From Anaeromyxobacter sp. Fw109-5 (GTDB taxonomy: Bacteria; Myxococcota; Myxococcia; Myxococcales; Anaeromyxobacteraceae), in assembly GCF_000017505.1 (NCBI RefSeq), contig NC_009675.1, positions 62,001 to 126,000 on the forward strand: a DNA stretch of 64,000 nucleotides. Direction: 5' to 3'. Made by a program: the position numbers and the translations under genes. Each line of letters starts with the position of its first letter. The first letter of the stretch is position 1. Shown here piece by piece: positions 9,234 to 17,413 of this stretch. Below the pieces are notes generated by a model that saw only the letters and a program-made list of their open reading frames with translations, was not told the origin of the DNA and did not search any database.

Positions 9234-10538
9234 CTAGACGTCCGCCGCCTCGCCGGCCGCCTCGCCGGCGCCCTTCTCCATGGCGCGGGGCAGGATCAGG
9301 TTCAGCAGCATGCCGACGTAGGCGGCGAGGGACATCTCGCCGAACTCGATGCCGCCGATGTGCAGCTTCGCGCCGCCGATGCCGATGACGAGCACCACCG
9401 AGGCGATGATGAGGTTGCGCTTCTGGGAGAAGTCGATGCCGGCCTCGACCAGCATGCGGATGCCGGCGGAGGCGATGATCCCGAAGAGCAGGATGCAGAT
9501 GCCGCCCATCACGTGGGTCGGGATGGTGCGGATGAGCGCGCCCACCGGCGGGAAGAACGACATCACGATGGCGATCACGGCCGCGCCGCCGATGACCCAC
9601 ACGCTGAACACCCGCGTGATCGCCATGACCCCGATGTTCTCGCCGTAGGTGGTGTTGGGCGGGCCGCCCAGGAGGCCCGCGAAGGCGGTGGCCACGCCGT
9701 CGCCCGCGAGCGAGCGGTGGAGGCCCGGATCCTTCACGAAGTCGCGCCCCACGATGTTGTTCGTGACGATGAGGTGGCCGATGTGCTCGGTGATGACGAC
9801 GAGCGAGATCGGGGCGAGCGTGAGGATCGCGCCCCAGGTGAACTTCGGCGGCACGAAGGGGGGCAGCGCGACCGGCGCGGCGGACCTCACCGCGTCGAAG
9901 CTCACCTGCCCGGCGAGGAGCGCCACGAGGTAGCCGCCCACGATGCCGATCAGGATGGGGATGACGCCGAGGAACCCCTTCAGGAACACCGCCGCCAGGA
10001 TGGCGATCGCGAGCGCGGAGAGGGCCACCGCGAAGTACTCGGGGTGATAGGTCCCCGTGCCGCCCTCCATCGCCATCGTCACCACCGCGGTGCGGGCGAG
10101 GCCGAGGCCGATGACCATCACCACCGAGCCGATGACCACGGGCGGCAGCAGCCGGTCGATCCAGCCGGTGCCGAACTTGCCGATGATGGCCGCCACGACG
10201 ATGTAGACGAGGCCCACCACCACGCAGCCGCCCATGGCGACCGCGATGCGGTCGGGCGAGGCGAGCTCTCCCGCCTTGGCGCCGAGCAGGCCGATGAACG
10301 CGGCGATGAAGGCGAAGGACGACCCGAGGTAGGCGGGGATCTTCCCCTTCGTCACGAAGATGTAGAGCAGCGTGCCGACGCCGGAGGTGAAGAGCGTCAC
10401 CGAGGTGTCGAGGCCGACGAGGTACGGCACGAGCACCGTCGCGCCGAACATCGCGAACAGGTGCTGCAGCGAGAGGGGGATGCTCTGCAAGAGCGGGAGC
10501 CGCTCTCCCACGTCGACGGTGCGCTGCTCCGCTTTCAT
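9234..10538 (-). CDS. uraA: Uracil/xanthine permease (NCS2 family)
   Basis: Encodes 434 residues with about 14 hydrophobic segments. Family marks include LQHLFAMFGATVLVPYLVG near residues 24-42, the SLVVITEHIGHLIVTNN segment carrying the substrate-contacting Glu, and GLLGGPPNTTYGENIGVMAITR, which matches the uracil-permease signature. It imports uracil or a related nucleobase with protons across the inner membrane. The frame is open upstream, but ATG 10538 has a GGGAGG Shine-Dalgarno 6 nt away and matches the family start. Inverted repeats in its leader are described separately. Sequence favours uracil, but xanthine is not excluded. Confidence 0.92.
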   Translation of the reverse strand: MKAEQRTVDVGERLPLLQSIPLSLQHLFAMFGATVLVPYLVGLDTSVTLFTSGVGTLLYIFVTKGKIPAYLGSSFAFIAAFIGLLGAKAGELASPDRIAVAMGGCVVVGLVYIVVAAIIGKFGTGWIDRLLPPVVIGSVVMVIGLGLARTAVVTMAMEGGTGTYHPEYFAVALSALAIAILAAVFLKGFLGVIPILIGIVGGYLVALLAGQVSFDAVRSAAPVALPPFVPPKFTWGAILTLAPISLVVITEHIGHLIVTNNIVGRDFVKDPGLHRSLAGDGVATAFAGLLGGPPNTTYGENIGVMAITRVFSVWVIGGAAVIAIVMSFFPPVGALIRTIPTHVMGGICILLFGIIASAGIRMLVEAGIDFSQKRNLIIASVVLVIGIGGAKLHIGGIEFGEMSLAAYVGMLLNLILPRAMEKGAGEAAGEAADV

Positions 10539-10554
10539 CTTCGCCTCCCGGGGG

Positions 10555-10597
10555 GAGCCCACGTCCCTGCGGGCGGGCTCGGTGTCTCTTCGAAGAG
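10555..10597 (-). promoter_or_regulatory. uraA leader: 12-bp palindrome plus hairpin next to the ribosome site
   Basis: CTCTTCGAAGAG (10586-10597) is a perfect 12-bp palindrome about 48 nt before the uraA ATG. Closer in, GAGCCC (10555-10560) pairs with GGGCTC (10575-10580), placing a hairpin just before the Shine-Dalgarno. The first looks like a dimeric-regulator site and the second like a leader hairpin. No known pyrimidine regulator motif was recognised. Confidence 0.4.
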
Positions 10598-10628
10598 GTA
10601 GGGCCATGGCGGCGCGCATGATGCCAGA

Positions 10629-10644
10629 GGGGGCTGACGCCCCC
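10629..10644. terminator. GGGGGC-TGAC-GCCCCC hairpin in uraA/58-aa spacer
   Basis: A perfect 6-bp stem with 4-nt loop (10629-10634 with 10639-10644) lies between the divergent uraA and the small gene at 10736. Its orientation relative to transcription is ambiguous, and it has no U-tract. It may only be a structural hairpin. Confidence 0.25.
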
Positions 10645-10735
10645 AAGCGAGGTTCGCGCGCAGGGGTGGCCCCGAAGGCGCCTCGCACCGGCGCGCGGGC
10701 GGCGCGACGATCCCGGCCAGACGCGGAGGTGGGCG

Positions 10736-10912
10736 ATGGCACAAGACAGGCGAGGCGGCTTCCATTCGCTCGAGAAGAAGATCCACGACCTCGAGGAGCA
10801 GGACCGCACCTCGGAGCGGAAGGCCGGCGCGGAGGGCGGGCAGCGGCGCGAGCCGAAGGGGGAGAAGGAATCGGCGGAGCGGCGCACCCCGCCGGCCGCC
10901 CACGACGAGTGA
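10736..10912 (+). CDS. Small highly charged hypothetical protein (58 aa)
   Basis: An unrecognised 58-residue frame with a very good GGAGGTGGG Shine-Dalgarno 5-7 nt before ATG 10736, which is the main reason to accept it. The product is hydrophilic and charged (about half Lys, Arg, Glu, Asp, Gln), with a SLEKKIHDLEEQ helix near residues 12-23 and a disordered remainder. No cysteine or hydrophobic core is visible. It is divergent from uraA and precedes the MBL nuclease gene by about 100 nt. Function unknown. Confidence 0.6.
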   Translation: MAQDRRGGFHSLEKKIHDLEEQDRTSERKAGAEGGQRREPKGEKESAERRTPPAAHDE

Positions 10913-11010
10913 GCAGAGCCCTGCGGGCGTGAGCCCCCGAGGCGCGCCGCGACCCGGCGCGCAGGCGGGGGTTCGCGCCTGTGGGGAGGGCGGTGTAGAA
11001 CGGGCGCCCG

Positions 11011-12003
11011 ATGAGGCGGCCGCCGATCGAGCTCCACAAGGGAGAGCTCCGCATCACCCACAGCGCGCTCCACCTCGACGCGAAGCGCCGCGTCGAGTGC
11101 GCGTTCGTCTCGCACGCGCACGGCGACCACATCGGCCGCCACGACCGCACCATCGCGACCACCCCGACCCTGGCGCTCATGCGCCACCGGCTGGGGGAGC
11201 CGAAGCGGCGCAAGACCGAGGCGCTCCCCGTCGACTACCGCACGCCGTTCGGGCTCGGCGAGCTCACCCTCGAGCTGTTCAGCGCGGGCCACGTGCTCGG
11301 CTCGGCGCAGCTGCGCGTGACCCGCAACGAGGTGGCGGTGGGCTACACCGGCGACCTCTGCACCGAGCCCACCCACGCCGCGGAGCGCGCGGACGTGATG
11401 CCGTGCGACGTGCTCGTGATGGAGTCGACCTTCGGGCTGCCGCGCTACGTCTTCCCGCCCAAGGAGGAGACCCTCGCGGCGGTCCGCAGGTTCGTGGACG
11501 ACGCCCTGTCGGACGGCGTCACCCCGGTGCTCCTCGGCTACGCGCTCGGCAAGGCCCAGGAGATCCTGAAGTTCCTCTCCGACGCGGGCTACCCCTGCCG
11601 CGCCCACCCGGTGGTGCACGCGGTGAACCGGGTCTACGAGGCCCACGGCGTGGCGTTCCCGAACGTGCGGGCGCTCGGGCCGGAGGGGCCGGAGCGTGGG
11701 GAGGTGGTCGTCGCCCCCCCGCACCTCGCGCGCAGCCCCGCGATGCGGGGCGTGGGAAAGCGCCGCACCGCCATCCTCACCGGCTGGGCGATCGACGGCG
11801 GTCGCTGGTTCCGCGGCGTGGACGCGGCCTTCCCGCTCTCCGACCACGCCGACTTCCCGTCCCTCGTGCGCTACGCGAAGGCGACCGGCGCCGGGCGCGT
11901 CTTCACCGTGCACGGCCACGCCGACGCGCTCTCCGCCGCGCTCCGCAAGGAGGGCGTGCGGTCGGAGCCGTTGCGCGAGCACATGCAGCTGGAATTGCTG
12001 TAG
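11011..12003 (+). CDS. MBL-fold exonuclease of the CPSF/beta-CASP-like group
   Basis: Encodes 330 residues. The metal site is HAHGDH at His35, His37, Asp39, His40, followed by SAGHVLGSAQ and the YTGDLCTEP motif. A later GYALGKAQEILKFL segment and PLSDHADF motif complete the site. This set is typical of the YSH1-related exonuclease family often found near ATP-dependent DNA ligases; no ligase is in this window. It probably digests DNA or RNA ends in the cytoplasm. TAGAAC ends 9 nt before ATG 11011 and no Shine-Dalgarno is present. The stop is only 5 nt from the stop of the convergent methyltransferase gene. Confidence 0.85.
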   Translation: MRRPPIELHKGELRITHSALHLDAKRRVECAFVSHAHGDHIGRHDRTIATTPTLALMRHRLGEPKRRKTEALPVDYRTPFGLGELTLELFSAGHVLGSAQLRVTRNEVAVGYTGDLCTEPTHAAERADVMPCDVLVMESTFGLPRYVFPPKEETLAAVRRFVDDALSDGVTPVLLGYALGKAQEILKFLSDAGYPCRAHPVVHAVNRVYEAHGVAFPNVRALGPEGPERGEVVVAPPHLARSPAMRGVGKRRTAILTGWAIDGGRWFRGVDAAFPLSDHADFPSLVRYAKATGAGRVFTVHGHADALSAALRKEGVRSEPLREHMQLELL

Positions 12004-12008
12004 CGGGC

Positions 12009-12686
12009 TCAGCGCACCTTCACTCCGAGCGATAGCCCCTCCGCCGTCGGGAGCATCGTCGCGCGGAAGCGGCCGCCGCGGGCGAGCCGCTCGCTGAAGC
12101 GCCGCAGCGGCTCCATCGCGGCGGCGTCCTCGCCGGCCGAGGCGGGCTCGTGCACGTGGCCGAAGCCGAAGGTGTTGTCGGCGAGCAGGACGCCGCCCAC
12201 GCGCAGGTGCTCCTCCGCCCAGGCGAGGTAGGCGGGGTAGCCGCCCTTGTCGGCGTCCACGAAGACCAGGTCGAAGGGGCCCTCGCCCTCCACCTCCCGC
12301 AGCCGCTCCAGGGCGGGGCCGACGTGGACCCGGACGCGGCCCGCCACGCCCGCGCGCGCGAACGCGGCCCGCGCGAGCGCGGCGTGCCGCTCGAGCAGCT
12401 CGAACGTGTGGAGCACGCCGTCCTCCGGGAGCGCCCGCGCGAGGCAGACGCCGCTGTACCCGGCGAGCGTGCCGATCTCGACGATCCGGCGCGCGGCGCA
12501 GGCGCGGGCGAGCACCTCGAGGTGGAGCCCGTCGAAGCGGCCCACGTGGATGGGCGGGAGGCCGGCCGCGTCGCTCCGCGCCCGGATCTCGCGCAGCACC
12601 TCGTCCTCCGGCGCGTACACCGACTCCGCCCACGCCGCGAGCGCGGGGTCGCCCTGCCCGAACCCCTTCACCGGGGGAGATCCCAT
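12009..12686 (-). CDS. SAM-dependent O-methyltransferase (family 3)
   Basis: Encodes 225 residues. The SAM pocket is seen as EIGTLAGYSGVCLARALPEDG, then HTFELLERHAALA, and the metal-linked VFVDADKGGYPAYL followed by GGVLLADNTFGFGHV. This is the catechol-O-methyltransferase-like family 3 layout, usually Mg-dependent. The natural substrate is unknown. ATG 12686 is chosen because a GGAGGACAGG Shine-Dalgarno lies just upstream. The gene converges with the MBL exonuclease with 5 nt between stops, leaving no room for a separate terminator. Confidence 0.88.
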   Translation of the reverse strand: MGSPPVKGFGQGDPALAAWAESVYAPEDEVLREIRARSDAAGLPPIHVGRFDGLHLEVLARACAARRIVEIGTLAGYSGVCLARALPEDGVLHTFELLERHAALARAAFARAGVAGRVRVHVGPALERLREVEGEGPFDLVFVDADKGGYPAYLAWAEEHLRVGGVLLADNTFGFGHVHEPASAGEDAAAMEPLRRFSERLARGGRFRATMLPTAEGLSLGVKVR

Positions 12687-12843
12687 CCTGTCCTCCGCGG
12701 AGCGAGTTACCGTCCCCGGCGCGGGTCGCACGTGCCGGGCGGGTGGGGCGATCGGCGCGAGGCAGGCGCGGCGCTCCGGCGAGCGCTCCGCCGGCCGGCA
12801 CGGCGAGGTCGTCGGAGGCGGGCGGGTGCTGTAGAACATCCCC

Positions 12844-13863
12844 GTGCTGACGTTCACCATCTCAGAGGACGCCGCCGGGCAGCGGCTCGACAAGCTCGTG
12901 CGCAAGGCGCTCCGCGACGTGCCCCTCTCGCACGTCTACAAGATGTTCCGCACCCGGAAGATCCGCGTGAACGGCGGGCGCGGGAAGGCGGAGCAGCTCG
13001 TAGCGGCCGGCGACGTCGTGGTGATCCGCGGCGACGAGGAGCGGCTCCTCGCGCGGCAGGAGCCGGAGCCGGGCGCCCGGGCGGGCGCGGTCACCTTCGG
13101 CGTGCTCCACGAGGACGCCGACGTGCTCGCGGTGGACAAGCCGGCGGGGCTCGCCGCTCACCCCGGCACCGGCATCAGCGGCGCGACGCTCGTGGAGATG
13201 GCGCGCGCCCACCTCGGCACGCCCGCGGACCTGCCGCCCACCGAGTTCAAGCCCTCCCCGGCGCACCGGCTCGACCGCGACACCTCCGGCGTGGTGCTGG
13301 TCGCGAAGAACCGCAAGACGATGGTGCGGCTCACCGAGCTCTTCACCGACGGCGCGGACGTGAAGAAGACCTACCTCGCGCTCGTGAAGGGCAAGATGCC
13401 GCGCGAGGCGGGGACCATCGACCTGCCGCTCGCCGAGCACGAGCAGACCGCGCGCTCCAAGGCGGCGCGCGGGGTGAACCTCCAGGAGGCGCTCACCCGC
13501 TGGAAGGTGGTGTCCGCCATGAAGGAGGCCTCGCTGCTCGCGGTGACCATCGAGACCGGCCGCACCCACCAGATCCGGCGCCACCTCGAGGCGGTCGGGC
13601 ACCCGGTGCTGGGCGACCGCCGCTACGGAGACTTCCCGACGAACCGCGCCGCGCGCCAGCGCTGGGGCCTGCGGCGCATGTTCCTCCACGCGTGGCGCCT
13701 CGAGCTGCCGCACCCGACCACCGGCGCGCCGCTCAGGCTCGAGGCGCCGCTCCCGGGGGAGCTCCTGGAGGCGCTGTCGCGCGCCAACCTGAGCTCGCCC
13801 GCCGGCACGGCGTCCGGGCGGGCGGCGCCCCGTGGGGCGGCTCGCCCACACGGCGAGCGTTGA
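12844..13863 (+). CDS. RluA/RluC-family pseudouridine synthase
   Basis: Encodes 339 residues from GTG 12844. An N-terminal S4 RNA-binding domain (about 1-75, with DKLVRKALRDVPLSHVYKMFRTRKIRVNG-like features) precedes the catalytic domain. The HRLDRDTSGVVLVAKN motif holds the catalytic Asp, with VDKPAGLAAHPG and the later ETGRTHQIRRHLEAVGHPVLGD. It isomerises uridines in rRNA or tRNA; the layout resembles RluC, but target sites cannot be inferred. TAGAAC ends exactly 6 nt before the GTG and no Shine-Dalgarno exists, so the transcript should start at or next to the start codon. Confidence 0.9.
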   Translation: MLTFTISEDAAGQRLDKLVRKALRDVPLSHVYKMFRTRKIRVNGGRGKAEQLVAAGDVVVIRGDEERLLARQEPEPGARAGAVTFGVLHEDADVLAVDKPAGLAAHPGTGISGATLVEMARAHLGTPADLPPTEFKPSPAHRLDRDTSGVVLVAKNRKTMVRLTELFTDGADVKKTYLALVKGKMPREAGTIDLPLAEHEQTARSKAARGVNLQEALTRWKVVSAMKEASLLAVTIETGRTHQIRRHLEAVGHPVLGDRRYGDFPTNRAARQRWGLRRMFLHAWRLELPHPTTGAPLRLEAPLPGELLEALSRANLSSPAGTASGRAAPRGAARPHGER

Positions 13864-13889
13864 ACTCACCCGGACCCGGGGCATAGATT
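13860..13889 (+). promoter_or_regulatory. Promoter candidate for the penicillin-binding protein gene
   Basis: TTGAAC (13860-13865), 18-nt spacer, TAGATT (13884-13889), ending 9 nt before ATG 13899. Both hexamers match 4 of 6 consensus bases. Initiation 6-7 nt downstream would leave a 2-3-nt leader. Confidence 0.5.
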
Positions 13890-13898
13890 CGCCTGCCG

Positions 13899-16457
13899 AT
13901 GACCGACAGCCGCGATCCGACGGTCGAATCCGGGGGCGCGCCGGACGCCCCTCCCCGGGTGGTGCTCGACGGGCTTCCGCCCCGGCGCCCCTTCGTCCGC
14001 GGGCTCGTCCGCTGGGCGCTGTTCCTGGCCATCGTGGCCGTGAACGCGGGCGTGGTGGCCGGGATCGCCGGCTACCTCTACTTCTCGCGCGGGCTGCCGG
14101 AGCTCCCGAAGCTCTCCGACTACCGGCCGCCCATCGTCACCGAGATGGTGAGCGCCGACGGCCAGATCGCCGGGGAGTTCTTCGTCGAGCGCCGCAAGGT
14201 GGTCCCCTACGAGCGCATCCCGAAGCGGCTCCTGCAGGCGTTCGTCGCCTCCGAGGATCAGGACTTCTTCGAGCACGGCGGCGTCGACTGGACGGGCACG
14301 CTGCGGGCGGCGCTCAACACCTACGTGCTGCGGCGCCGGATCCAGGGCGGCTCGACCATCACGCAGCAGACCGCCAAGGCGCTGCTCATCAGCGCGGAGG
14401 GGTTCGAGTCGGGGACGCGGCGGAACCTCGCCCGCAAGCTGCGCGAGTTCATCCTCGCGAAGCGGCTCGAGCGCGCGTTCACGAAGGAGGAGATCCTCTG
14501 GATGTACCTGAACGGCGTCTACCTCGGGCACCACAGCTACGGGGTCCAGGCGGCCGCCGAGAACTACTACCGCAAGAACGTGGAGGACCTGACGCTCGAG
14601 GAGGCCGCGCTCATCGCCGGCCTCCCCCAGGCGCCGTCGCGCTACTCGCCGTTCTCGCACCCCGAGGCGGCGAAGGACCGCCGCCGCTACGTGCTGCGCC
14701 GCATGGCGGAGGAGGGCTTCATCACGCAGGAGGAGCGGGCGCGCGGCTCCGAGGCGGAGGTGAAGGTCTTCGGCGTGGACGACGTCTTCCGCGAGACCGC
14801 GCCCTTCTACGTCGAGCACGCGCGCCGCTACGTGGTGGACCGCTTCGGCAACGAGCGGCTGCTTCAGGACGGCCTGCGCGTGGAGCTCGCCATGGACCTC
14901 GAGAAGCAGCGCGCGGCGCAGGCCGCGATGCTCTCGGGCCTCATGGAGGTGGATCACCGCCAGGGCTACAACGGGCCCGTCGCGAACGTCGCCGGGGCCG
15001 AGCGGAAGACGCTCGCCGAGCGGCTGGCGCGCGCCTGGCCGAAGGGGAGGCTCGAGCGCGGCGAGTACTGCGTGGGGATCGTGGCCCGCGTGGACGACCG
15101 CGCCGGGTTCGCGGAGGTGGAGGTCGGCGAGAACCGCGGCCTGCTCCCCCTCTCCGGCATGCGCTGGGCGCGCCGGCCGAACCCGGAGGTCTTCTACCCC
15201 GACGCGCTCATCTCCCGCGCCTCCATCGCCGTGAAGACGGGCGACGTGGTGCTGCTCCGCCGCGTCGCGCGCGAGGATCTGCAGAAGCGGGAGAGGGAGC
15301 TCGGGCTGGGCAAGGCCGCCTCGGTGCCGGAGGCGGAGCTGCTCTTCACCCTCGAGCAGGAGCCCAAGCTGCAGGGCGCGCTCGTCTCGGTGGACCCGTG
15401 GACCGGCTACGTGGTGGCCATGGTGGGCGGCTACGACTTCGACGCGTCCGAGTTCAACCGCGCCTTCCAGGCCTGCCGCCAGCCGGGCTCGGCGTTCAAG
15501 CCCCTCGTCTACGCCGCCGCCATCGAGAAGCTCGACTTCACGCCGGCCACCATCCTGACCGACGCGCCCATCGTCTTCCGCGACGACGAGAACAGCTGGA
15601 AGCCCCAGAACTACGGGCAGGACTTCAAGGGCGACGTGACGCTGCGCACCGCCCTCGTGGACTCGATGAACATCCCGGCGGTGAAGACCGCCGAGGCGCT
15701 CTCGGCGAAGGTCGGCATGCAGGCCCTCGCCGAGTGGGCGAAGGCGCTCGGGCTCACCACGCCCGTGAAGCTCGAGCTCGGGACCGCGCTCGGCTCGTCG
15801 TGCGTGAACCTGTGGGAGCTCACGAACGTGTACGCGCTCTTCGCGCGCTACGGCGAGAAGCGCCCCGCCACCTTCGTGAAGCGGGTGCTCGACCGCGACG
15901 GCAACGTGCTCGAGGACCGCACCGACTGGCGCGATCCCTGGGTCGGCCTCGACGCGCGGCTCGCCGCCGGGTTCGCGGAGGTGACGCGCCCGCGCGCCCG
16001 GGTGATGGACGAGCGGACCGCCTACATCCTGGTGCGGCTCCTGCGCGAGGTCGCCACCGTCGGCACCGGCGCGCGGGCCTCGGCCCTCGGCAAGCCCGCG
16101 GCGGGCAAGACCGGCACGACGAACGACTCGTTCGACACCTGGTTCATGGGCTTCACCCACGACCTCGCCACCGGCGTGTGGCTGGGCTACGACGTGAACG
16201 TGACGCCGCTCGGGCGGTACGAGACGGGCGGCCACGCGGCCCTGCCGATCTGGCTGTCCTACATGCGCACCGCGCTCGACCGCCGCCCGCAGCCCGAGTT
16301 CACCGCGCCCGCCGGGATCGTGGAGGTGCGGATCGATCCCGACACCGGCAAGCCGGCGGCCGACGGCGTGTTCGAGCCCTTCAAGCAGGGCACCGAGCCG
16401 AGCGCGCCCGCCGAGGGTCAGCAGCAGGTCGAGGTGCAGGACCTGTTCATGCAGTAG
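13899..16457 (+). CDS. mrcA: Class A penicillin-binding protein (PBP1A type)
   Basis: Encodes 852 residues. A short cytoplasmic tail and one membrane anchor (about 36-60) precede a GT51 glycosyltransferase domain, with the catalytic Glu119 in ASEDQDFFEHGG and the QGGSTITQQTAK motif. The transpeptidase domain has SxxK at Ser531 (GSAFKP), SxN at Ser589 (SMN) and KTGTT at Lys737. An OB-like insertion lies between the two catalytic domains, as in PBP1A. It polymerises and crosslinks peptidoglycan in the periplasm. Its 5' end follows the pseudouridine synthase gene by 35 nt, but it has its own promoter candidate. The C-terminal tail is Gln/Glu-rich and probably flexible. Confidence 0.94.
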   Translation: MTDSRDPTVESGGAPDAPPRVVLDGLPPRRPFVRGLVRWALFLAIVAVNAGVVAGIAGYLYFSRGLPELPKLSDYRPPIVTEMVSADGQIAGEFFVERRKVVPYERIPKRLLQAFVASEDQDFFEHGGVDWTGTLRAALNTYVLRRRIQGGSTITQQTAKALLISAEGFESGTRRNLARKLREFILAKRLERAFTKEEILWMYLNGVYLGHHSYGVQAAAENYYRKNVEDLTLEEAALIAGLPQAPSRYSPFSHPEAAKDRRRYVLRRMAEEGFITQEERARGSEAEVKVFGVDDVFRETAPFYVEHARRYVVDRFGNERLLQDGLRVELAMDLEKQRAAQAAMLSGLMEVDHRQGYNGPVANVAGAERKTLAERLARAWPKGRLERGEYCVGIVARVDDRAGFAEVEVGENRGLLPLSGMRWARRPNPEVFYPDALISRASIAVKTGDVVLLRRVAREDLQKRERELGLGKAASVPEAELLFTLEQEPKLQGALVSVDPWTGYVVAMVGGYDFDASEFNRAFQACRQPGSAFKPLVYAAAIEKLDFTPATILTDAPIVFRDDENSWKPQNYGQDFKGDVTLRTALVDSMNIPAVKTAEALSAKVGMQALAEWAKALGLTTPVKLELGTALGSSCVNLWELTNVYALFARYGEKRPATFVKRVLDRDGNVLEDRTDWRDPWVGLDARLAAGFAEVTRPRARVMDERTAYILVRLLREVATVGTGARASALGKPAAGKTGTTNDSFDTWFMGFTHDLATGVWLGYDVNVTPLGRYETGGHAALPIWLSYMRTALDRRPQPEFTAPAGIVEVRIDPDTGKPAADGVFEPFKQGTEPSAPAEGQQQVEVQDLFMQ

Positions 16458-16468
16458 CCGCGCGCGGC

Positions 16469-16503
16469 GCCGCGGCTTCACGGAGCGTCACGTTCGCCGC
16501 GGC
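16469..16503. terminator. Inverted repeat between convergent PBP and EVE genes
   Basis: GCCGCGGC occurs at 16469-16476 and again at 16496-16503, able to pair as an 8-bp stem with a 19-nt loop. It lies 12 nt after the PBP stop and beyond the EVE stop on the other strand. No U-tract; the call rests on position between converging genes. Confidence 0.35.
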
Positions 16504-16531
16504 GGCGGGACCGGCGCTCCGGACGGCCCTC

Positions 16532-16972
16532 TCAGAAGCGCTCGTCGCGGCGCAGCCCACCGGTCTTCGCGATGATGTCGGCGAGCGCGGTGAGATCGCG
16601 CCACTCGGCCGGCGACAGCGGCACGACCGAGAGCCGCCCCTGGCGCACGAGCGCGGAGCCCTCGAACGCCGGCTCCTGCTTGAGCGCCTCGAGCGGCACC
16701 GGCGCGGGCAGGGGGGCCACCGCCTTCACGTCCACGCAGACGGCGCCCTCCCCGGCGGAGGGGTCGGGGTAGGCGGTGCGGACGACCTCGGCCACCCCCA
16801 CCGCGCGCTTCTCGCCCGAGTGGTAGATGACCGTGCGGTCGCCCGCCTGCATCGCGCGGAGGTTCGCCTGCGCCTGCGGGTTCGAGACCCCGGTCCAGGC
16901 GGTGGTGCCCTCGCGGACGAGATCGTCCCAGGCGTAGGTGCCGGGCTCGGTCTTCAGCAGCCAGTAGGCCAT
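16532..16972 (-). CDS. EVE domain protein
   Basis: Encodes 146 residues, a complete stand-alone EVE domain. The start MAYWLLKTEPGTYAWDDL, the TAWTGVSNPQAQANLRAM segment and GDRTVIYHSGEKRAVGVAEV are diagnostic. EVE domains have a PUA-like fold and are thought to bind modified bases in DNA or RNA. Stand-alone copies are common in proteobacteria without an assigned partner. A promoter candidate TTGCGG-N17-TAACTC ends 8 nt before the ATG with no Shine-Dalgarno, and a 14-bp palindrome overlaps it. The gene is divergent from tatB. Confidence 0.9.
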   Translation of the reverse strand: MAYWLLKTEPGTYAWDDLVREGTTAWTGVSNPQAQANLRAMQAGDRTVIYHSGEKRAVGVAEVVRTAYPDPSAGEGAVCVDVKAVAPLPAPVPLEALKQEPAFEGSALVRQGRLSVVPLSPAEWRDLTALADIIAKTGGLRRDERF

Positions 16973-16980
16973 GCGCCGGA

Positions 16981-17009
16981 GAGTTAGGGGGCGGCGGACC
17001 GGTCCGCAA
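16981..17009 (-). promoter_or_regulatory. EVE promoter overlapped by a perfect 14-bp palindrome
   Basis: On the minus strand TTGCGG (17009-17004), 17-nt spacer, TAACTC (16986-16981), followed by the EVE ATG 8 nt later. GCGGACCGGTCCGC (16994-17007) is a perfect palindrome covering the -35 and spacer. It sits 50 nt from the tatB start on the other side, so one bound regulator could affect both genes. Confidence 0.45.
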
Positions 17010-17056
17010 CGACCGTGCGAAGCCTTCCCCTCGCCCGCGTGTTATATGGGCCGGGC

Positions 17057-17413
17057 ATGTTCGGCCTCGGCTTCGGCGAGATCATCATCATCGCCATCCT
17101 GGCGCTGCTCCTCCTGGGCCCCGAGCGCCTTCCGGAGGCGGCCAAGGCGCTCGGGAAGACCCTCCGTGACGTCCGCCGGGCGACCGACGACATCAAGGGC
17201 CAGATCGAGACGGAGATCTACGCGGAGGAGCGCAAGGCCGCGAAGCCCGCCCTCGTCCCGCCGGTGCCCGCTGCGCCGCTCGCCCCGGCGGGGCCGCCCC
17301 CGCCGGCCACGAGCGAGAACGTCCCCGGCCTCGAGGCGGCGCTCGCCGAGCCGCCAGCCTCGGCCTCCCCGGAGACCACTCCCGGCGAGCCAGCCCCCAG
17401 CAGGACCGCATGA
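17057..17413 (+). CDS. tatB: Sec-independent translocase subunit TatB
   Basis: Encodes 118 residues: one N-terminal membrane helix (FGEIIIIAILALLLLGPERLPE) followed by an amphipathic helix (AAKALGKTLRDVRRATDDIKG) and a Pro/Ala-rich tail of about 60 residues. Glu near the periplasmic end of the helix and the GPERLP hinge are Tat A/B hallmarks. The length and extended amphipathic helix favour TatB over TatA. It forms the twin-arginine signal receptor with TatC in the inner membrane. The tatC start overlaps the stop by 4 nt (ATGA). A TATATG hexamer ends 8 nt before ATG 17057. No tatA is in the window. Confidence 0.88.
   Translation: MFGLGFGEIIIIAILALLLLGPERLPEAAKALGKTLRDVRRATDDIKGQIETEIYAEERKAAKPALVPPVPAAPLAPAGPPPPATSENVPGLEAALAEPPASASPETTPGEPAPSRTA

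Noticed and set aside
7978-12801. A 1607-codon open frame on the minus strand
   Set aside because: It runs antisense to mltA and the MBL exonuclease and in the wrong frame through uraA and the O-methyltransferase. Its product is Arg/Ala/Gly-rich with no domain. Such frames are open because stop codons are rare in DNA this GC-rich.
13899-16457. Frameshift or truncation in the penicillin-binding protein
   Set aside because: Both catalytic domains and all motifs are continuous in one frame of normal length.
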